A stretch of DNA of 64,000 nt from Butyrivibrio sp. (lineage in GTDB: Bacteria > Bacillota > Clostridia > Lachnospirales > Lachnospiraceae). Position 1 is the first letter of the stretch; the number at the start of each line of letters is the position of its first letter. The stretch spans positions 62,001-126,000 of the forward strand of contig JAEEXE010000002.1 in the NCBI GenBank assembly GCA_016291375.1, given 5' to 3'. Under the pieces are notes generated by a model, which was not told the DNA's origin, made no database searches, and saw nothing but the letters and a program-made list of their open reading frames with translations. This document shows positions 26,701-39,656 of this stretch, piece by piece. Both the position numbers and the translations under genes were made by a program.

Positions 26701-27810
26701 ATGAAATTTGTATGCTCAAAATCTAATCTTGTGAGTGGATTACAGATTGTGTCGAAGGCAGTTCCTTCTAAAACAACAATGTCTATTCTTGAATGTATTC
26801 TTGTTGATGCAACAGAAGGAATGATAAAGTTCATTGCAAATGACATGGAATTGGGAATACAGACAATCGTTGAAGGAAATATTGTAGAAAGAGGATTTAT
26901 TGCTCTTGATGCCAAGATATTCTTTGACATTATAAGAAAACTTCCTGACAATGATGTCACTATAGAATCTGACAGTTCAAACAAAGTAACCATAAGCTGT
27001 GAGAAGGCAAAGTTCAACCTTATTGGTAGAAAAGGTGATGACTTTACCTATCTTCCATCTATCGAAAAGATTGATGGAGTAACCGTTTCACAGTTCACTC
27101 TCAGAAATGTAATTCAGCAGACTATTTTTTCAATTGCAGAAAATGATGCTAACAGAATGATGTCCGGAGAACTTTTTGAGGTTGATGGAGATAACTTAAA
27201 GCTTGTATCTCTTGATGGACACAGAATCTCAATAAGAAAAGTTAAACTTGGCGGTAATTATTCATACAAGAAAGTTATAGTGCCCGGTAAGACTCTGGGT
27301 GAGATCAGTAAGATTCTCAGCGACAGTACAGAGAAGATGGTAAATATTTATTTTACCGACAAACATGTACTGTTTGAGTTTGATAAGACTATTGTTGTAT
27401 CACGTCTCATAGAAGGTGAATATTTTAGCATTGATCAGATGCTTTCAAGTGATTATGAGACAAAGATGAGCATTAACAGAAAAGAGTTTCTTGATTGTAT
27501 AGACAGAGCAACTCTTTTGGTAAAAGAGGGAGATAAGAAACCTGTTATTATCTCAGTTACCGACGGAAAGATGGAGCTTAAGATTAATTCCGCAATCGGT
27601 AGCATGGATGAAGAAATAGATATTGAGAAACAGGGTAAGGATCTTATGATAGGTTTCAATCCTAAGTTCCTCATTGATGCTTTGAGAGCGATTGAAGATG
27701 AGACAGTTGATATTTATCTTGTTAATCCAAAGGCACCTTGCTTTATAAGAGATAAAGATTCAACATACACTTACCTCGTACTTCCTGTTAATTTCACAAC
27801 AGTAGATTAA
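26701..27810 (+). CDS. dnaN: DNA polymerase III sliding clamp (beta)
   Basis: 369-residue ring-forming clamp that tethers polymerase III and other factors to DNA. It has three repeated clamp domains. The N-terminus MKFVCSKSNLVSGLQIVSKAV and central EVDGDNLKLVSLDGHRIS are typical, and the hydrophobic-groove C-terminus ends YLVLPVNFTTVD. Length is close to E. coli and Bacillus DnaN (366-378). It follows dnaA and precedes yaaA and recF. Confidence 0.97.
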   Translation: MKFVCSKSNLVSGLQIVSKAVPSKTTMSILECILVDATEGMIKFIANDMELGIQTIVEGNIVERGFIALDAKIFFDIIRKLPDNDVTIESDSSNKVTISCEKAKFNLIGRKGDDFTYLPSIEKIDGVTVSQFTLRNVIQQTIFSIAENDANRMMSGELFEVDGDNLKLVSLDGHRISIRKVKLGGNYSYKKVIVPGKTLGEISKILSDSTEKMVNIYFTDKHVLFEFDKTIVVSRLIEGEYFSIDQMLSSDYETKMSINRKEFLDCIDRATLLVKEGDKKPVIISVTDGKMELKINSAIGSMDEEIDIEKQGKDLMIGFNPKFLIDALRAIEDETVDIYLVNPKAPCFIRDKDSTYTYLVLPVNFTTVD

Positions 27811-27828
27811 TTTTTTTAGGAAACACAG

Positions 27829-28044
27829 ATGGATATTGTAAATTTAAGAGCAGAGGATGATTTCATAAAGCTTGGTCAGGCTCTGAAAAAAGCCGGTCTT
27901 GAAAGTTCAGGAGTTGATGCAAAAATGGACATTCAAGCCGGAATGGTTAAGGTAAACGGAGAAGTCGAGACAAGACGCGGTCGTAAATTATACGATGGAG
28001 ATGTTTTTGAATACGACGGCCGGCAGGTTAAGATAGAAAAATGA
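27829..28044 (+). CDS. yaaA: S4-domain RNA-binding protein YaaA
   Basis: 71-residue protein consisting of a single S4 RNA-binding domain (FIKLGQALKKAGLESSG, then MVKVNGEVETRRGRKLYDGD). This small gene is regularly found between dnaN and recF in Firmicutes; it is implicated in ribosome assembly in some bacteria. The stop overlaps the recF start by 4 nt (ATGA). Confidence 0.93.
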   Translation: MDIVNLRAEDDFIKLGQALKKAGLESSGVDAKMDIQAGMVKVNGEVETRRGRKLYDGDVFEYDGRQVKIEK

Positions 28045-29144
28045 TAATAAAATCACTGGAACTTGCTGATTTCAGAAATTATGAGAATGTAAAAATTGAT
28101 TTCAGCAGCGGTACAAACATTTTATACGGTGACAATGCTCAAGGTAAGACCAATATTCTTGAAGCTATTTTTGTTTCTGCAACCACTAAGTCACACAAGG
28201 GCAGCAAGGATAAAGAAATCATAAGGTTTGGCAAAGAAGAAGCCCATATCAGAACCATTCTTGAAAAAGATAGCGCAGAATATCGCGTAGATATGCACCT
28301 TAGGAAGAATAAGTCCAAGGGAATTGCTATTGATTCCCAGAAAATAAAAAGAGCTTCCGATCTTATCGGAAAGCTTAATGTAGTATTTTTCTCGCCGGAA
28401 GATCTTAGTATTATTAAAAACGGTCCTTCAGAGAGACGCAGATTTATGGATATGGAACTGTGTCAGCTGGATCAGATATATCTGAATAGTCTTTCTAAGT
28501 ACAACAAACTAGTAGTCGAAAGAAACAGAGTTCTAAAGGATCTTTATGATCATCCTGAAAACAGTGTTCTTCTTGATGTTCAGGATAAGCAGTTATGCGA
28601 GTATGGATCCGTCATAATCAAAACTAGAGAAAAATTCATCAAAGATCTTAATGAAATAATAAGACCTATTCACAGTAAATTGACGGGAGAAAAAGAAATC
28701 CTGTCCGTTTATTATGAGCCAAATGTGGATAGTGATGATTTTGAAAAGAAATTAACTGCATCAAGAAAAAAAGATATCTACGCAAAACAGACTACTGTTG
28801 GACCTCATAAAGACGATTTTTCTTTTATCGTTAAGAAAAATCCTGATGAAGAAGGAATAGATATCAGGAAATATGGATCTCAGGGACAACAAAGGACAGC
28901 ATCATTATCACTTAAGTTGTCTGAGATAGAAATAGTTAAAAGAGCTAAAAAAGAAAATCCGGTATTACTTCTTGATGATGTTTTATCAGAACTTGACAGT
29001 AACAGGCAGAATTATCTTTTAAACACAATAGGAAACATACAGACAATAATAACTTGTACCGGACTTGATGAATTTGTAAATAACAGATTTGAAATAGATA
29101 AGCTGTTCAAGGTAACAGATGGGACAGTAAGTAGCGAAAATTAA
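28041..29144 (+). CDS. recF: DNA replication and repair protein RecF
   Basis: 367-residue SMC-like ATPase that loads RecA at single-strand gaps. Walker A GDNAQGKTNILEAI is near residue 30, the signature-type SQGQQRTASLSLKL near 285 and Walker B LLLDDVLSELD near 315. Length is standard. It overlaps yaaA by 4 nt and is followed by gyrB after 15 nt. Confidence 0.97.
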   Translation: MIIKSLELADFRNYENVKIDFSSGTNILYGDNAQGKTNILEAIFVSATTKSHKGSKDKEIIRFGKEEAHIRTILEKDSAEYRVDMHLRKNKSKGIAIDSQKIKRASDLIGKLNVVFFSPEDLSIIKNGPSERRRFMDMELCQLDQIYLNSLSKYNKLVVERNRVLKDLYDHPENSVLLDVQDKQLCEYGSVIIKTREKFIKDLNEIIRPIHSKLTGEKEILSVYYEPNVDSDDFEKKLTASRKKDIYAKQTTVGPHKDDFSFIVKKNPDEEGIDIRKYGSQGQQRTASLSLKLSEIEIVKRAKKENPVLLLDDVLSELDSNRQNYLLNTIGNIQTIITCTGLDEFVNNRFEIDKLFKVTDGTVSSEN

Positions 29145-31097
<1,953 letters not shown>

Positions 31098-31123
31098 TAA
31101 TCCGGCATAAGCAGAGGAAAAAA

Positions 31124-33676
31124 ATGGCAGATAATAATAACAATAACAACAATAATAACCTGTCAGATGACGTATTTGAGAAAGTCACCGTAGATAGGAT
31201 AAAAGAAGTTGATCTTCAGAAAACCATGGAATCAGATTACATCGATTATGCCATGAGTGTTATTGCATCTCGTGCGCTTCCTGATGTAAGAGACGGACTT
31301 AAGCCCGTACAGAGAAGAATTCTCTATTCCATGATAGAGCTCAACAATGGACCCGACAAGCCGCATCGTAAGTGTGCTCGTATCGTCGGTGATACAATGG
31401 GTAAATATCACCCTCACGGTGATAGCTCTATTTACGGAGCACTCGTTAATATGGCTCAGCCATGGTCTATGAGATATTGTCTTGTTGACGGACACGGAAA
31501 CTTCGGTTCTGTGGACGGTGATGGCGCAGCTGCCATGAGATACACAGAGGCAAGACTTACCAAAATATCAATGGAGATGACTGCTGATATCAATAAAGAC
31601 ACAGTAGATTTCACTCCAAACTTTGATGAGACAGAGAAAGAACCTGCAGTACTTCCCAGCCGTTATCCCAACTTACTTGTAAACGGAACAACAGGTATTG
31701 CGGTAGGTATGGCTACAAACATTCCTCCTCATAACCTCAGAGAAGTAATAAATGCGGTAGTTAAGATGATCGACAACCGCGTACTTGAAGATAGAGAAAC
31801 AGAGATAGAGGAACTTCTCCCTATCGTTAAAGCTCCTGACTTCCCTACAGGAGGAATTATCCTCGGAACCAGAGGTGCAGAGGAAGCTTATAGAACAGGT
31901 AGAGGAAAAGTAGTAGTAAGAGCCGTTACCAATATCGAGCCTATGAACGGAGGCAAGAACAGAATTGTAGTAACAGAGCTTCCTTACCTTGTAAATAAAG
32001 CTAACATGATTTCCAAGATAGCTGAGCTTGTTAAGCTCAAGAAACTTGATGGAATCACAGCACTTAGAGATGAGTCAGACAGAGAGGGTATGAGAGTTGT
32101 CATCGAACTTAGAAATGATGTCAACCCTAATATCATGCTCAACAAATTGTACAAGCACACACAGATGCAGGATTCTTTTGGAATCATCATGCTTGCGCTT
32201 GTAAACAATCAGCCTAAAGTTCTTAGCCTTACAGAGATGCTTAAGCACTACATTAAGCATCAGGAAGAGGTAGTAACAAGAAGAACACAGTATGATCTTA
32301 ATAAGGCAGAAGAGCGTAATCATATTTTGGAAGGATTGCTCATTGCCCTTGATAATATCGATGAAGTTATCAAGATCATCAGAGGAAGTGAAACAGTAGC
32401 AATTGCTAAAGAGCAGTTGATGGGAAGATTTGGTCTTTCAGATGCTCAGGCACAGGCTATTGTGGATATGAGACTTCGTACTCTTACCGGATTGGAAAGA
32501 GACAAGCTTGAACAGGAGCATGCAGAACTCTTAAAGAGAATTGAAGAACTGAAAGCAATCCTTGCTGACAGAAAACTTCTTCTTGGAGTTATCAAGACTG
32601 AGATTACTGAAATTTCCGATAAATTCGGTGATGAAAGAAAATCTCAGATTGGACATGACGATTCTGATATCGATATGGAGGATCTCATCCCCAATGTAAA
32701 TACAGTTATCGCTATGACAAATCTCGGATATATAAAGAGAATGTCCATTGATAACTTTAAAGCTCAGAACCGTGGTGGAAAGGGAATTAAGGGAATCACC
32801 ACGATCGACAATGACTTTGTGGAAGATATCCTTATGACAACAACACATAACTACGTTATGTTCTTTACCAATACGGGTAGGGTATACAGATTGAAGGCTT
32901 ACCAGATTCCTGAGGCTTCAAGAACATCAAGAGGAATGGCTATTGTAAATCTCCTCCAGCTTGCACCCGGAGAGAAGATAACAGCCATGATTCCTGTAAA
33001 GGATTTCGAAGATGAGGAGAAGTGCCTCTTTATGGTTACCAAGAAAGGTACAGTAAAGAAGACTCCTATCGTTGATTTCTCAAATGTTAGAAAGACAGGA
33101 CTTGCAGCAATCAACTTAAGGGATGACGATGAGCTTATCGAAGTAAAAACTCTTAAGAAAAATACGGAAGTATTCCTTGTTACCAAGAATGGTATGTGTA
33201 TTCATTTCGATGAAAGTGATGTACGTACAACAAGCAGATCATCAATGGGTGTTCGCGGAATGATGCTTGACGATACCGATGAGATTGTGGGAATGCAGCT
33301 TGATACTCAGGGAGATTCACTTCTTATCGTTTCAGAAAAAGGTTATGGAAAGAGAACAACTCTCGATGAATTCCATAAACAGTTCAGAGGCGGAAAAGGT
33401 GTAAAGTGCTACAAGATTACAGAGAAGACCGGTTCAGTAATCGGTGTTAAAGCTGTAAATAATGATAACGAGATAATGATGATAACAAGTGCCGGAATTA
33501 TCATTCAGCTTAGAATGGATGAGATAACCGTACACGGAAGAGTTACATCAGGCGTTAAGATGATCAACCTTGATAAGGACGTCACGGTTGCCAAGATAGC
33601 AAAAGTCAGAGAGAAAATCTCAGACGGGGACAAAGAACTCGATGATATCGAGGATGTGAGTGAAGAAGAAGTTTAA
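31124..33676 (+). CDS. gyrA: DNA gyrase subunit A
   Basis: 850-residue breakage-reunion subunit. After an unusual N-terminal run of nine asparagines (encoded by AAT/AAC triplets at about 31133-31160), the winged-helix domain starts near residue 22. The catalytic Tyr lies in [10 protein letters not shown]. The quinolone region reads [20 protein letters not shown]: the serine equivalent to E. coli Ser83 is present but Asp87 is replaced by Gly. The C-terminal beta-pinwheel contains the GyrA box ([10 protein letters not shown] near 548), and ends in an acidic tail ([10 protein letters not shown]). It follows gyrB by 26 nt. Confidence 0.98.
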   Translation: MADNNNNNNNNNLSDDVFEKVTVDRIKEVDLQKTMESDYIDYAMSVIASRALPDVRDGLKPVQRRILYSMIELNNGPDKPHRKCARIVGDTMGKYHPHGDSSIYGALVNMAQPWSMRYCLVDGHGNFGSVDGDGAAAMRYTEARLTKISMEMTADINKDTVDFTPNFDETEKEPAVLPSRYPNLLVNGTTGIAVGMATNIPPHNLREVINAVVKMIDNRVLEDRETEIEELLPIVKAPDFPTGGIILGTRGAEEAYRTGRGKVVVRAVTNIEPMNGGKNRIVVTELPYLVNKANMISKIAELVKLKKLDGITALRDESDREGMRVVIELRNDVNPNIMLNKLYKHTQMQDSFGIIMLALVNNQPKVLSLTEMLKHYIKHQEEVVTRRTQYDLNKAEERNHILEGLLIALDNIDEVIKIIRGSETVAIAKEQLMGRFGLSDAQAQAIVDMRLRTLTGLERDKLEQEHAELLKRIEELKAILADRKLLLGVIKTEITEISDKFGDERKSQIGHDDSDIDMEDLIPNVNTVIAMTNLGYIKRMSIDNFKAQNRGGKGIKGITTIDNDFVEDILMTTTHNYVMFFTNTGRVYRLKAYQIPEASRTSRGMAIVNLLQLAPGEKITAMIPVKDFEDEEKCLFMVTKKGTVKKTPIVDFSNVRKTGLAAINLRDDDELIEVKTLKKNTEVFLVTKNGMCIHFDESDVRTTSRSSMGVRGMMLDDTDEIVGMQLDTQGDSLLIVSEKGYGKRTTLDEFHKQFRGGKGVKCYKITEKTGSVIGVKAVNNDNEIMMITSAGIIIQLRMDEITVHGRVTSGVKMINLDKDVTVAKIAKVREKISDGDKELDDIEDVSEEEV

Positions 33677-33701
33677 TATACTTTGAATTATGAGGGAATC
33701 A

Positions 33702-35159
33702 ATGAATATTGGACTGTTAATCTCTGAACCTGAAGATGAAGTAGTAAAGAGAATATGTGCTGGGGCAGTTAAAGCGGCTAATGACAAGGAAATAACCCTT
33801 GTCATTATGCCGGGTAAAAAAATCTGTTCTCAGAAAAATCGTCTCAAAGAGGACAACTGCGAATATCAGTATAATGCCCTTTTTGATTACGCAGGCGTGA
33901 TCAATTTCGATGCGATATTGGTTGACATTGAGAGAATCGGAAAAGAGACCACTATCCTCAAAAAAGAGGCATTTCTCAAAAAGTTCGGAGATATTCCGCT
34001 GCTTACACTCACAGAACAAGAGGGATACGTTTCAATCAATGCGGTTGAAAATGAAAAAGAGCATTTCGAGCAGCTTGGCTACGAAGCTGTTTGCGATGCA
34101 ATTTTCTATGTTAAGAATCAGGTACTTCCTCCTGTTGAACCGGATCAGACTTTCAATTATGAAGCAGCTCCCGACTACAAAGCTATGATAGCCATAGCAG
34201 ATATATCCAAGAAAATCTTAAACAGGAAATATGAATCCGAGGCATCCTACAAAGCAGTAACCAATATTGCTCTGGAGAACGGATTAAAAGACTGTGGAAT
34301 TTTCCTTTTTGATAAAAAAGTAAAAAATACCGAAAAGAACAACTGGGTAATACCTGAGAGAATAGGCGTAAAAGCTGCGATCATAAATGGTAAAGAAGCA
34401 CTGTTTGAAGATGGTAAGCTTGAGACTGAGACAAGTGAAGTAATCTCACTCTTTACAAGAGACAGCAATAAAGTATTGTTAATGGGCAATCTTTTTGTTG
34501 GAGAATGTCAACTGGGACTTATGGTTGTAGACTTCCACAGAAACTTCCTCATAGATAACTTTTTTGACAGTATCACCGGAATACTTACCGGAATATCCAG
34601 ATTGTCATATCTTGAAAGACAACTTCAGGAAACTAAGGAAGAACTGTATGATGTACAGGAGGAGCTTGCAAGAGATGACTCAGTTCTTGATCATATAGGA
34701 GATCAGGATTATCTCACGGGTGGACTCAACAGAAGAGGCTTCTTTGCAAAGGCTTATGACCTTATGAAGGAAGAATTCCGAGAAGGCAACTATGCAATAG
34801 TAGCTTATATTCATATGGAATCTCTCAAAGGAATCAATGATTTCTATGGACACGATGAGGGAGATCGCGTGGTTAAGAAGGTTGCAGACATTTTGGAGTC
34901 TGTATTTGATGACTGTATAATCGGTAGAATACGAGGTGATGAATTCGCCGTCATAGAGATCACAGACGATGAAGAGAGGTCAGAGAGCCTTAGAGAAGAG
35001 ATGTCTGTGCAGAACACCAAACTTCTTAACGACTCCAAGAGATATATTAATCATTTACAGTATTCAATCTGTGAATTCAGCTATGAAGAGAACCTCTCAC
35101 TTCGTCAGATGTTAAAAGAGACGGATGAGAGCTTACAACGAATAAAAGGAAATGTCTAA
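33702..35159 (+). CDS. GGDEF diguanylate cyclase with N-terminal LacI-like sensor domain
   Basis: Cytoplasmic 485-residue protein probably making c-di-GMP. The start at 33702 ([17 protein letters not shown]) is supported by GAGGG 6-7 nt upstream; an ATG at 33690 is unsupported. Residues 1-145 resemble the first lobe of LacI-type periplasmic-binding domains. Residues about 170-300 may be a GAF-like domain. A coiled coil at about 300-330 leads to a GGDEF domain ([13 protein letters not shown] at about 336, active-site motif RGDEF at 411-415). No RxxD inhibitory site is recognisable. No membrane helix is present. It begins 25 nt after gyrA. Confidence 0.88.
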   Translation: MNIGLLISEPEDEVVKRICAGAVKAANDKEITLVIMPGKKICSQKNRLKEDNCEYQYNALFDYAGVINFDAILVDIERIGKETTILKKEAFLKKFGDIPLLTLTEQEGYVSINAVENEKEHFEQLGYEAVCDAIFYVKNQVLPPVEPDQTFNYEAAPDYKAMIAIADISKKILNRKYESEASYKAVTNIALENGLKDCGIFLFDKKVKNTEKNNWVIPERIGVKAAIINGKEALFEDGKLETETSEVISLFTRDSNKVLLMGNLFVGECQLGLMVVDFHRNFLIDNFFDSITGILTGISRLSYLERQLQETKEELYDVQEELARDDSVLDHIGDQDYLTGGLNRRGFFAKAYDLMKEEFREGNYAIVAYIHMESLKGINDFYGHDEGDRVVKKVADILESVFDDCIIGRIRGDEFAVIEITDDEERSESLREEMSVQNTKLLNDSKRYINHLQYSICEFSYEENLSLRQMLKETDESLQRIKGNV

Positions 35160-35161
35160 AC

Positions 35162-35923
35162 ATGGGAATTAAACTGGTATCATGGAATGTCAACGGACTT
35201 AGAGCCTGCGTATCAAAAGGCTGCTTTCAGGAATTTATGGATAAAGAAAATCCTGATGTAATTTGTCTTCAAGAGACCAAGCTTCAGGAGGGTCAGATCA
35301 AAATGGACCTTCCGGGATATGAAGAATACTGGAACTATGCCGAGAAAAAAGGCTATTCAGGAACAGCTATATTTACAAAAGAAAAACCTATTTCCGTAAC
35401 CTATGGACTTGGAATAGAGGAACATGACCACGAAGGAAGGGTGATCACAGCAGAATACCCTGAATATTATTTGGTGACTGTCTATGTTCCCAATGCAAAA
35501 GAAGACCTTTCAAGACTGGAATACAGACAGGTTTGGGAAGATGATTTTCTCAAATACATCAAGGAACTTGAGAAGAAAAAACCCGTAATCTACTGCGGAG
35601 ATCTCAATGTCGCACACAAAGAAATAGACCTTAAGAATCCTAAAAGCAACAGAGGCCACGCCGGATTTACCGACGAAGAAAGAGCTAAGTTTGATAATGT
35701 TGTTTCTTCAGACCTTGTGGATACATTCAGATATTTTTATCCGGACCTTGAGGGTGCTTATTCATGGTGGTCATATAGATTCCATGCAAGAGAAAAGAAC
35801 GCAGGATGGCGTATTGACTACTTTATTGTATCTAAGGACTATATGTCTAAGGTAGAGGATGCAAAGATTTACAGTGAGGCTCTTGGATCAGACCATTGCC
35901 CTGTTGGAATCATATTAAAATAA
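35162..35923 (+). CDS. xth: Exodeoxyribonuclease III / AP endonuclease
   Basis: 253-residue exonuclease-endonuclease-phosphatase family enzyme that repairs abasic sites. Key motifs: SWNVNGLRA (7-15), LQETK with the metal-binding Glu (near 38), [11 protein letters not shown] (near 148), [20 protein letters not shown] (near 200) and the catalytic SDHCPVGI at the C-terminus. Only 2 nt separate it from the GGDEF gene, so it is in the same transcript. Bacillus ExoA is the close functional analogue. Confidence 0.95.
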   Translation: MGIKLVSWNVNGLRACVSKGCFQEFMDKENPDVICLQETKLQEGQIKMDLPGYEEYWNYAEKKGYSGTAIFTKEKPISVTYGLGIEEHDHEGRVITAEYPEYYLVTVYVPNAKEDLSRLEYRQVWEDDFLKYIKELEKKKPVIYCGDLNVAHKEIDLKNPKSNRGHAGFTDEERAKFDNVVSSDLVDTFRYFYPDLEGAYSWWSYRFHAREKNAGWRIDYFIVSKDYMSKVEDAKIYSEALGSDHCPVGIILK

Positions 35924-35947
35924 CCTCGGATGAGATAAAAATAAAAA

Positions 35948-36934
35948 ATGGAAAATCTGCTTTTTAGTTTAAACGTCACATTACCGATATTTATGCTCAT
36001 GGTGCTGGGATATATATTTAATAAACTCGGCATCATGGACGAAAAGGCATCCTCTTGGATGAATAAATTTGTATTCAAAATTTCTCTTCCCGTTTTGGTA
36101 TTCAAAGATCTTGTAAGTCAGGATTTCGCCGGAACATGGGATGGGAAATTTGTTTTATTCTGCTTTTTTGTAACATCCATAAGCATAGCAGTAATAACTT
36201 TGCTTTCAGGAATAATTGTAAAAGACAGACCAAAGCGTGGTGAATTCATACAGGCATCTTACAGAAGTAGCGCTGCTCTACTTGGAATAGCATTTATACA
36301 GAACATATACGGAGAAATGAGCTCCGGAATGGGACCGCTTATGATACTTGGAAGCGTCCCCTTGTACAACATATTTGCTGTAATAATACTGATGGTGACT
36401 GCAGAAGGAAGTAACAGTAAAGAAGACGCAGGCGCCGGAAAAGAAAGCAATATAGATAAGGATCTTATAAAAAGTACCCTTATAGGAATAATCAAAAATC
36501 CCATAATCATCGGAATAATCCTTGGGTTTATCTGGTCCATACTGCATATTCCTCAGCCGGGAATATTTAAGACCCTTGTGGGAGATATCGCCAAACTCGC
36601 TACACCACTGGGACTTATGTCGATGGGAGCAACCTTTGATATCAGAAAAGCCGTTAACGATGCAAGAACAGCTTTTATTGCAACCTTCATAAAACTTTTT
36701 GCACTTGTGGCAATCTTTCTACCAATAGCCATAAAGTTTGGCTTTACCGGAGAGCAGCTTATAGCAATACTTGTTATGCTGGGATCAGCGACAACAGTAA
36801 GCTGCTACATAATGGCCAAAAGCATGGGACATGAGGGAACGCTTAGTAGTAGCATAGTGATGCTGACAACCTTTGGATGTTCTTTTTCACTTACGTTCTG
36901 GTTGTTTATTCTAAAAACCTTTGGACTCGTATAG
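35948..36934 (+). CDS. AEC-family transporter (auxin efflux carrier/malate type)
   Basis: 328-residue inner-membrane protein with about ten hydrophobic segments in two inverted halves, the AEC layout of bacterial malate/malonate carriers. Visible landmarks are IMLMVLGYIFNKLGIMDEKA at the N-terminus, the PVLVFKDL loop, and the repeat GLMSMGATFDIR near residue 220. It lies 24 nt after the exonuclease gene. A short hydrophilic loop (EGSNSKEDAGAGKESN, near 155) separates the halves. The substrate is unknown. Confidence 0.9.
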   Translation: MENLLFSLNVTLPIFMLMVLGYIFNKLGIMDEKASSWMNKFVFKISLPVLVFKDLVSQDFAGTWDGKFVLFCFFVTSISIAVITLLSGIIVKDRPKRGEFIQASYRSSAALLGIAFIQNIYGEMSSGMGPLMILGSVPLYNIFAVIILMVTAEGSNSKEDAGAGKESNIDKDLIKSTLIGIIKNPIIIGIILGFIWSILHIPQPGIFKTLVGDIAKLATPLGLMSMGATFDIRKAVNDARTAFIATFIKLFALVAIFLPIAIKFGFTGEQLIAILVMLGSATTVSCYIMAKSMGHEGTLSSSIVMLTTFGCSFSLTFWLFILKTFGLV

Positions 36935-36957
36935 GTAACTGATAAAAAAGCATAGTA

Positions 36958-36989
36958 AAAGGCGTGACATCAAAAGATGCCGCGCCTTT
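36958..36989. terminator. Bidirectional terminator between AEC transporter and hydrolase
   Basis: A 14-bp stem with one mismatch and one wobble (36958-36971 with 36976-36989, loop AAAA) has A-rich and T-rich flanks, lying 24 nt past the AEC stop and 20 nt past the convergent hydrolase stop. Confidence 0.75.
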
Positions 36990-37008
36990 AATTATGTCTA
37001 TTCTTAAA

Positions 37009-37935
37009 TCAAAAATCTGTAGATGCAAGGAAAGTACTTATCTTACCCCAGAAATTGGAAGGATCTTTTACAACCGCTTCAATATGACCTGAACCAAGGA
37101 TCATACAATACTTCTTGGGACATTTAGCTGCTTCATAGAGAACAGAACACATATGAGGATCGATAAGAGTGTCATCATCACCGTGGATAAACAAAGTAGG
37201 TGTCTGCGAGTTCTTGACCGCATCAACGGGATTAACCTTGTTAATATCAAATCCTGAACGAAGCAGAATTACAATCCTTGATATGAAAAGAGCTATCGGA
37301 AGCGGAACAAAAGAGCCCTTGAATAATTTGTATGAAGAAGCAAATTGCTCTCTGAGCCTTGAATACGAGCTGTCTGAAATGGCTGCTTTTACATTTGAAG
37401 GGAGTTTTTCTCCCGTGGTCATAAGTGTTGTTGCAGCGCCCATGGACATTCCGTGGATAAGGATATGTGCATCGGGATCTCTTTTTACAATCCAATATAT
37501 CCACTCAAGGATATCAAATCTGTCATCAAATCCATATCCTACATACTTGCCCTCACTTTTACCAAAGCCTCTAAGATCCGGAAGAAGGCAATTGATGCCT
37601 TTTTCAAGGTAGTGCTTAGCATATATTCCGCAATACTCTGAATTATTCCAGATACCGTGTATAAGGATTACATATTTGTGGCTTTCTATATCAGCAGGGA
37701 TATATGAAGCATGAAGACGAAGAGAATCGATACTATCGATATACATATCTCTTTTGTTGGGATGATTTCTGATAAACATCCTTCCGCCTGTGATCTCCGG
37801 ACTAAAGTCAGGGTCGCTGTCCTTGTGCTGATGCGGAAAAGATGAAATCTTATAAATATAATTACTGAAAGCACAGATACCGCTTATAATAGCTGATGCG
37901 ATACCAAGCTTTAAAAACACGTTCTTTTTAGCCAT
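37009..37935 (-). CDS. Membrane-anchored alpha/beta hydrolase
   Basis: 308-residue alpha/beta-hydrolase with a single N-terminal membrane segment (about 7-29) that probably anchors it outside the membrane. The oxyanion/lid start VILIHGIWNNSEY is near 90, the nucleophile elbow GMSMGAAT (Ser near 164), the acid in HGDDDTLID near 255 and the catalytic His in GSGHIEAV near 288. The closest resemblance is the YqkD/BEM46-like family of unknown substrate. AGGAAGGA precedes the ATG. Divergent from the arabinofuranosidase gene, with 158 bp between. Confidence 0.9.
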   Translation of the reverse strand: MAKKNVFLKLGIASAIISGICAFSNYIYKISSFPHQHKDSDPDFSPEITGGRMFIRNHPNKRDMYIDSIDSLRLHASYIPADIESHKYVILIHGIWNNSEYCGIYAKHYLEKGINCLLPDLRGFGKSEGKYVGYGFDDRFDILEWIYWIVKRDPDAHILIHGMSMGAATTLMTTGEKLPSNVKAAISDSSYSRLREQFASSYKLFKGSFVPLPIALFISRIVILLRSGFDINKVNPVDAVKNSQTPTLFIHGDDDTLIDPHMCSVLYEAAKCPKKYCMILGSGHIEAVVKDPSNFWGKISTFLASTDF

Positions 37936-38072
37936 TGTGATTCCTTCCTGGTTGCGTTATTGTCTGTGACTTATATAAAGATACATATATATTATCATTT
38001 TTTTTGAAAATAATCGCATTTTTCCATTTTCTTTTTAGAAAGAATAGGTTATAGTTGTTTATATAACATTGA

Positions 38073-39611
<1,539 letters not shown>

Positions 39612-39656
39612 AACTATGCTATACTTTTCATGAATCAGATTTCATGGAGATAGCAA

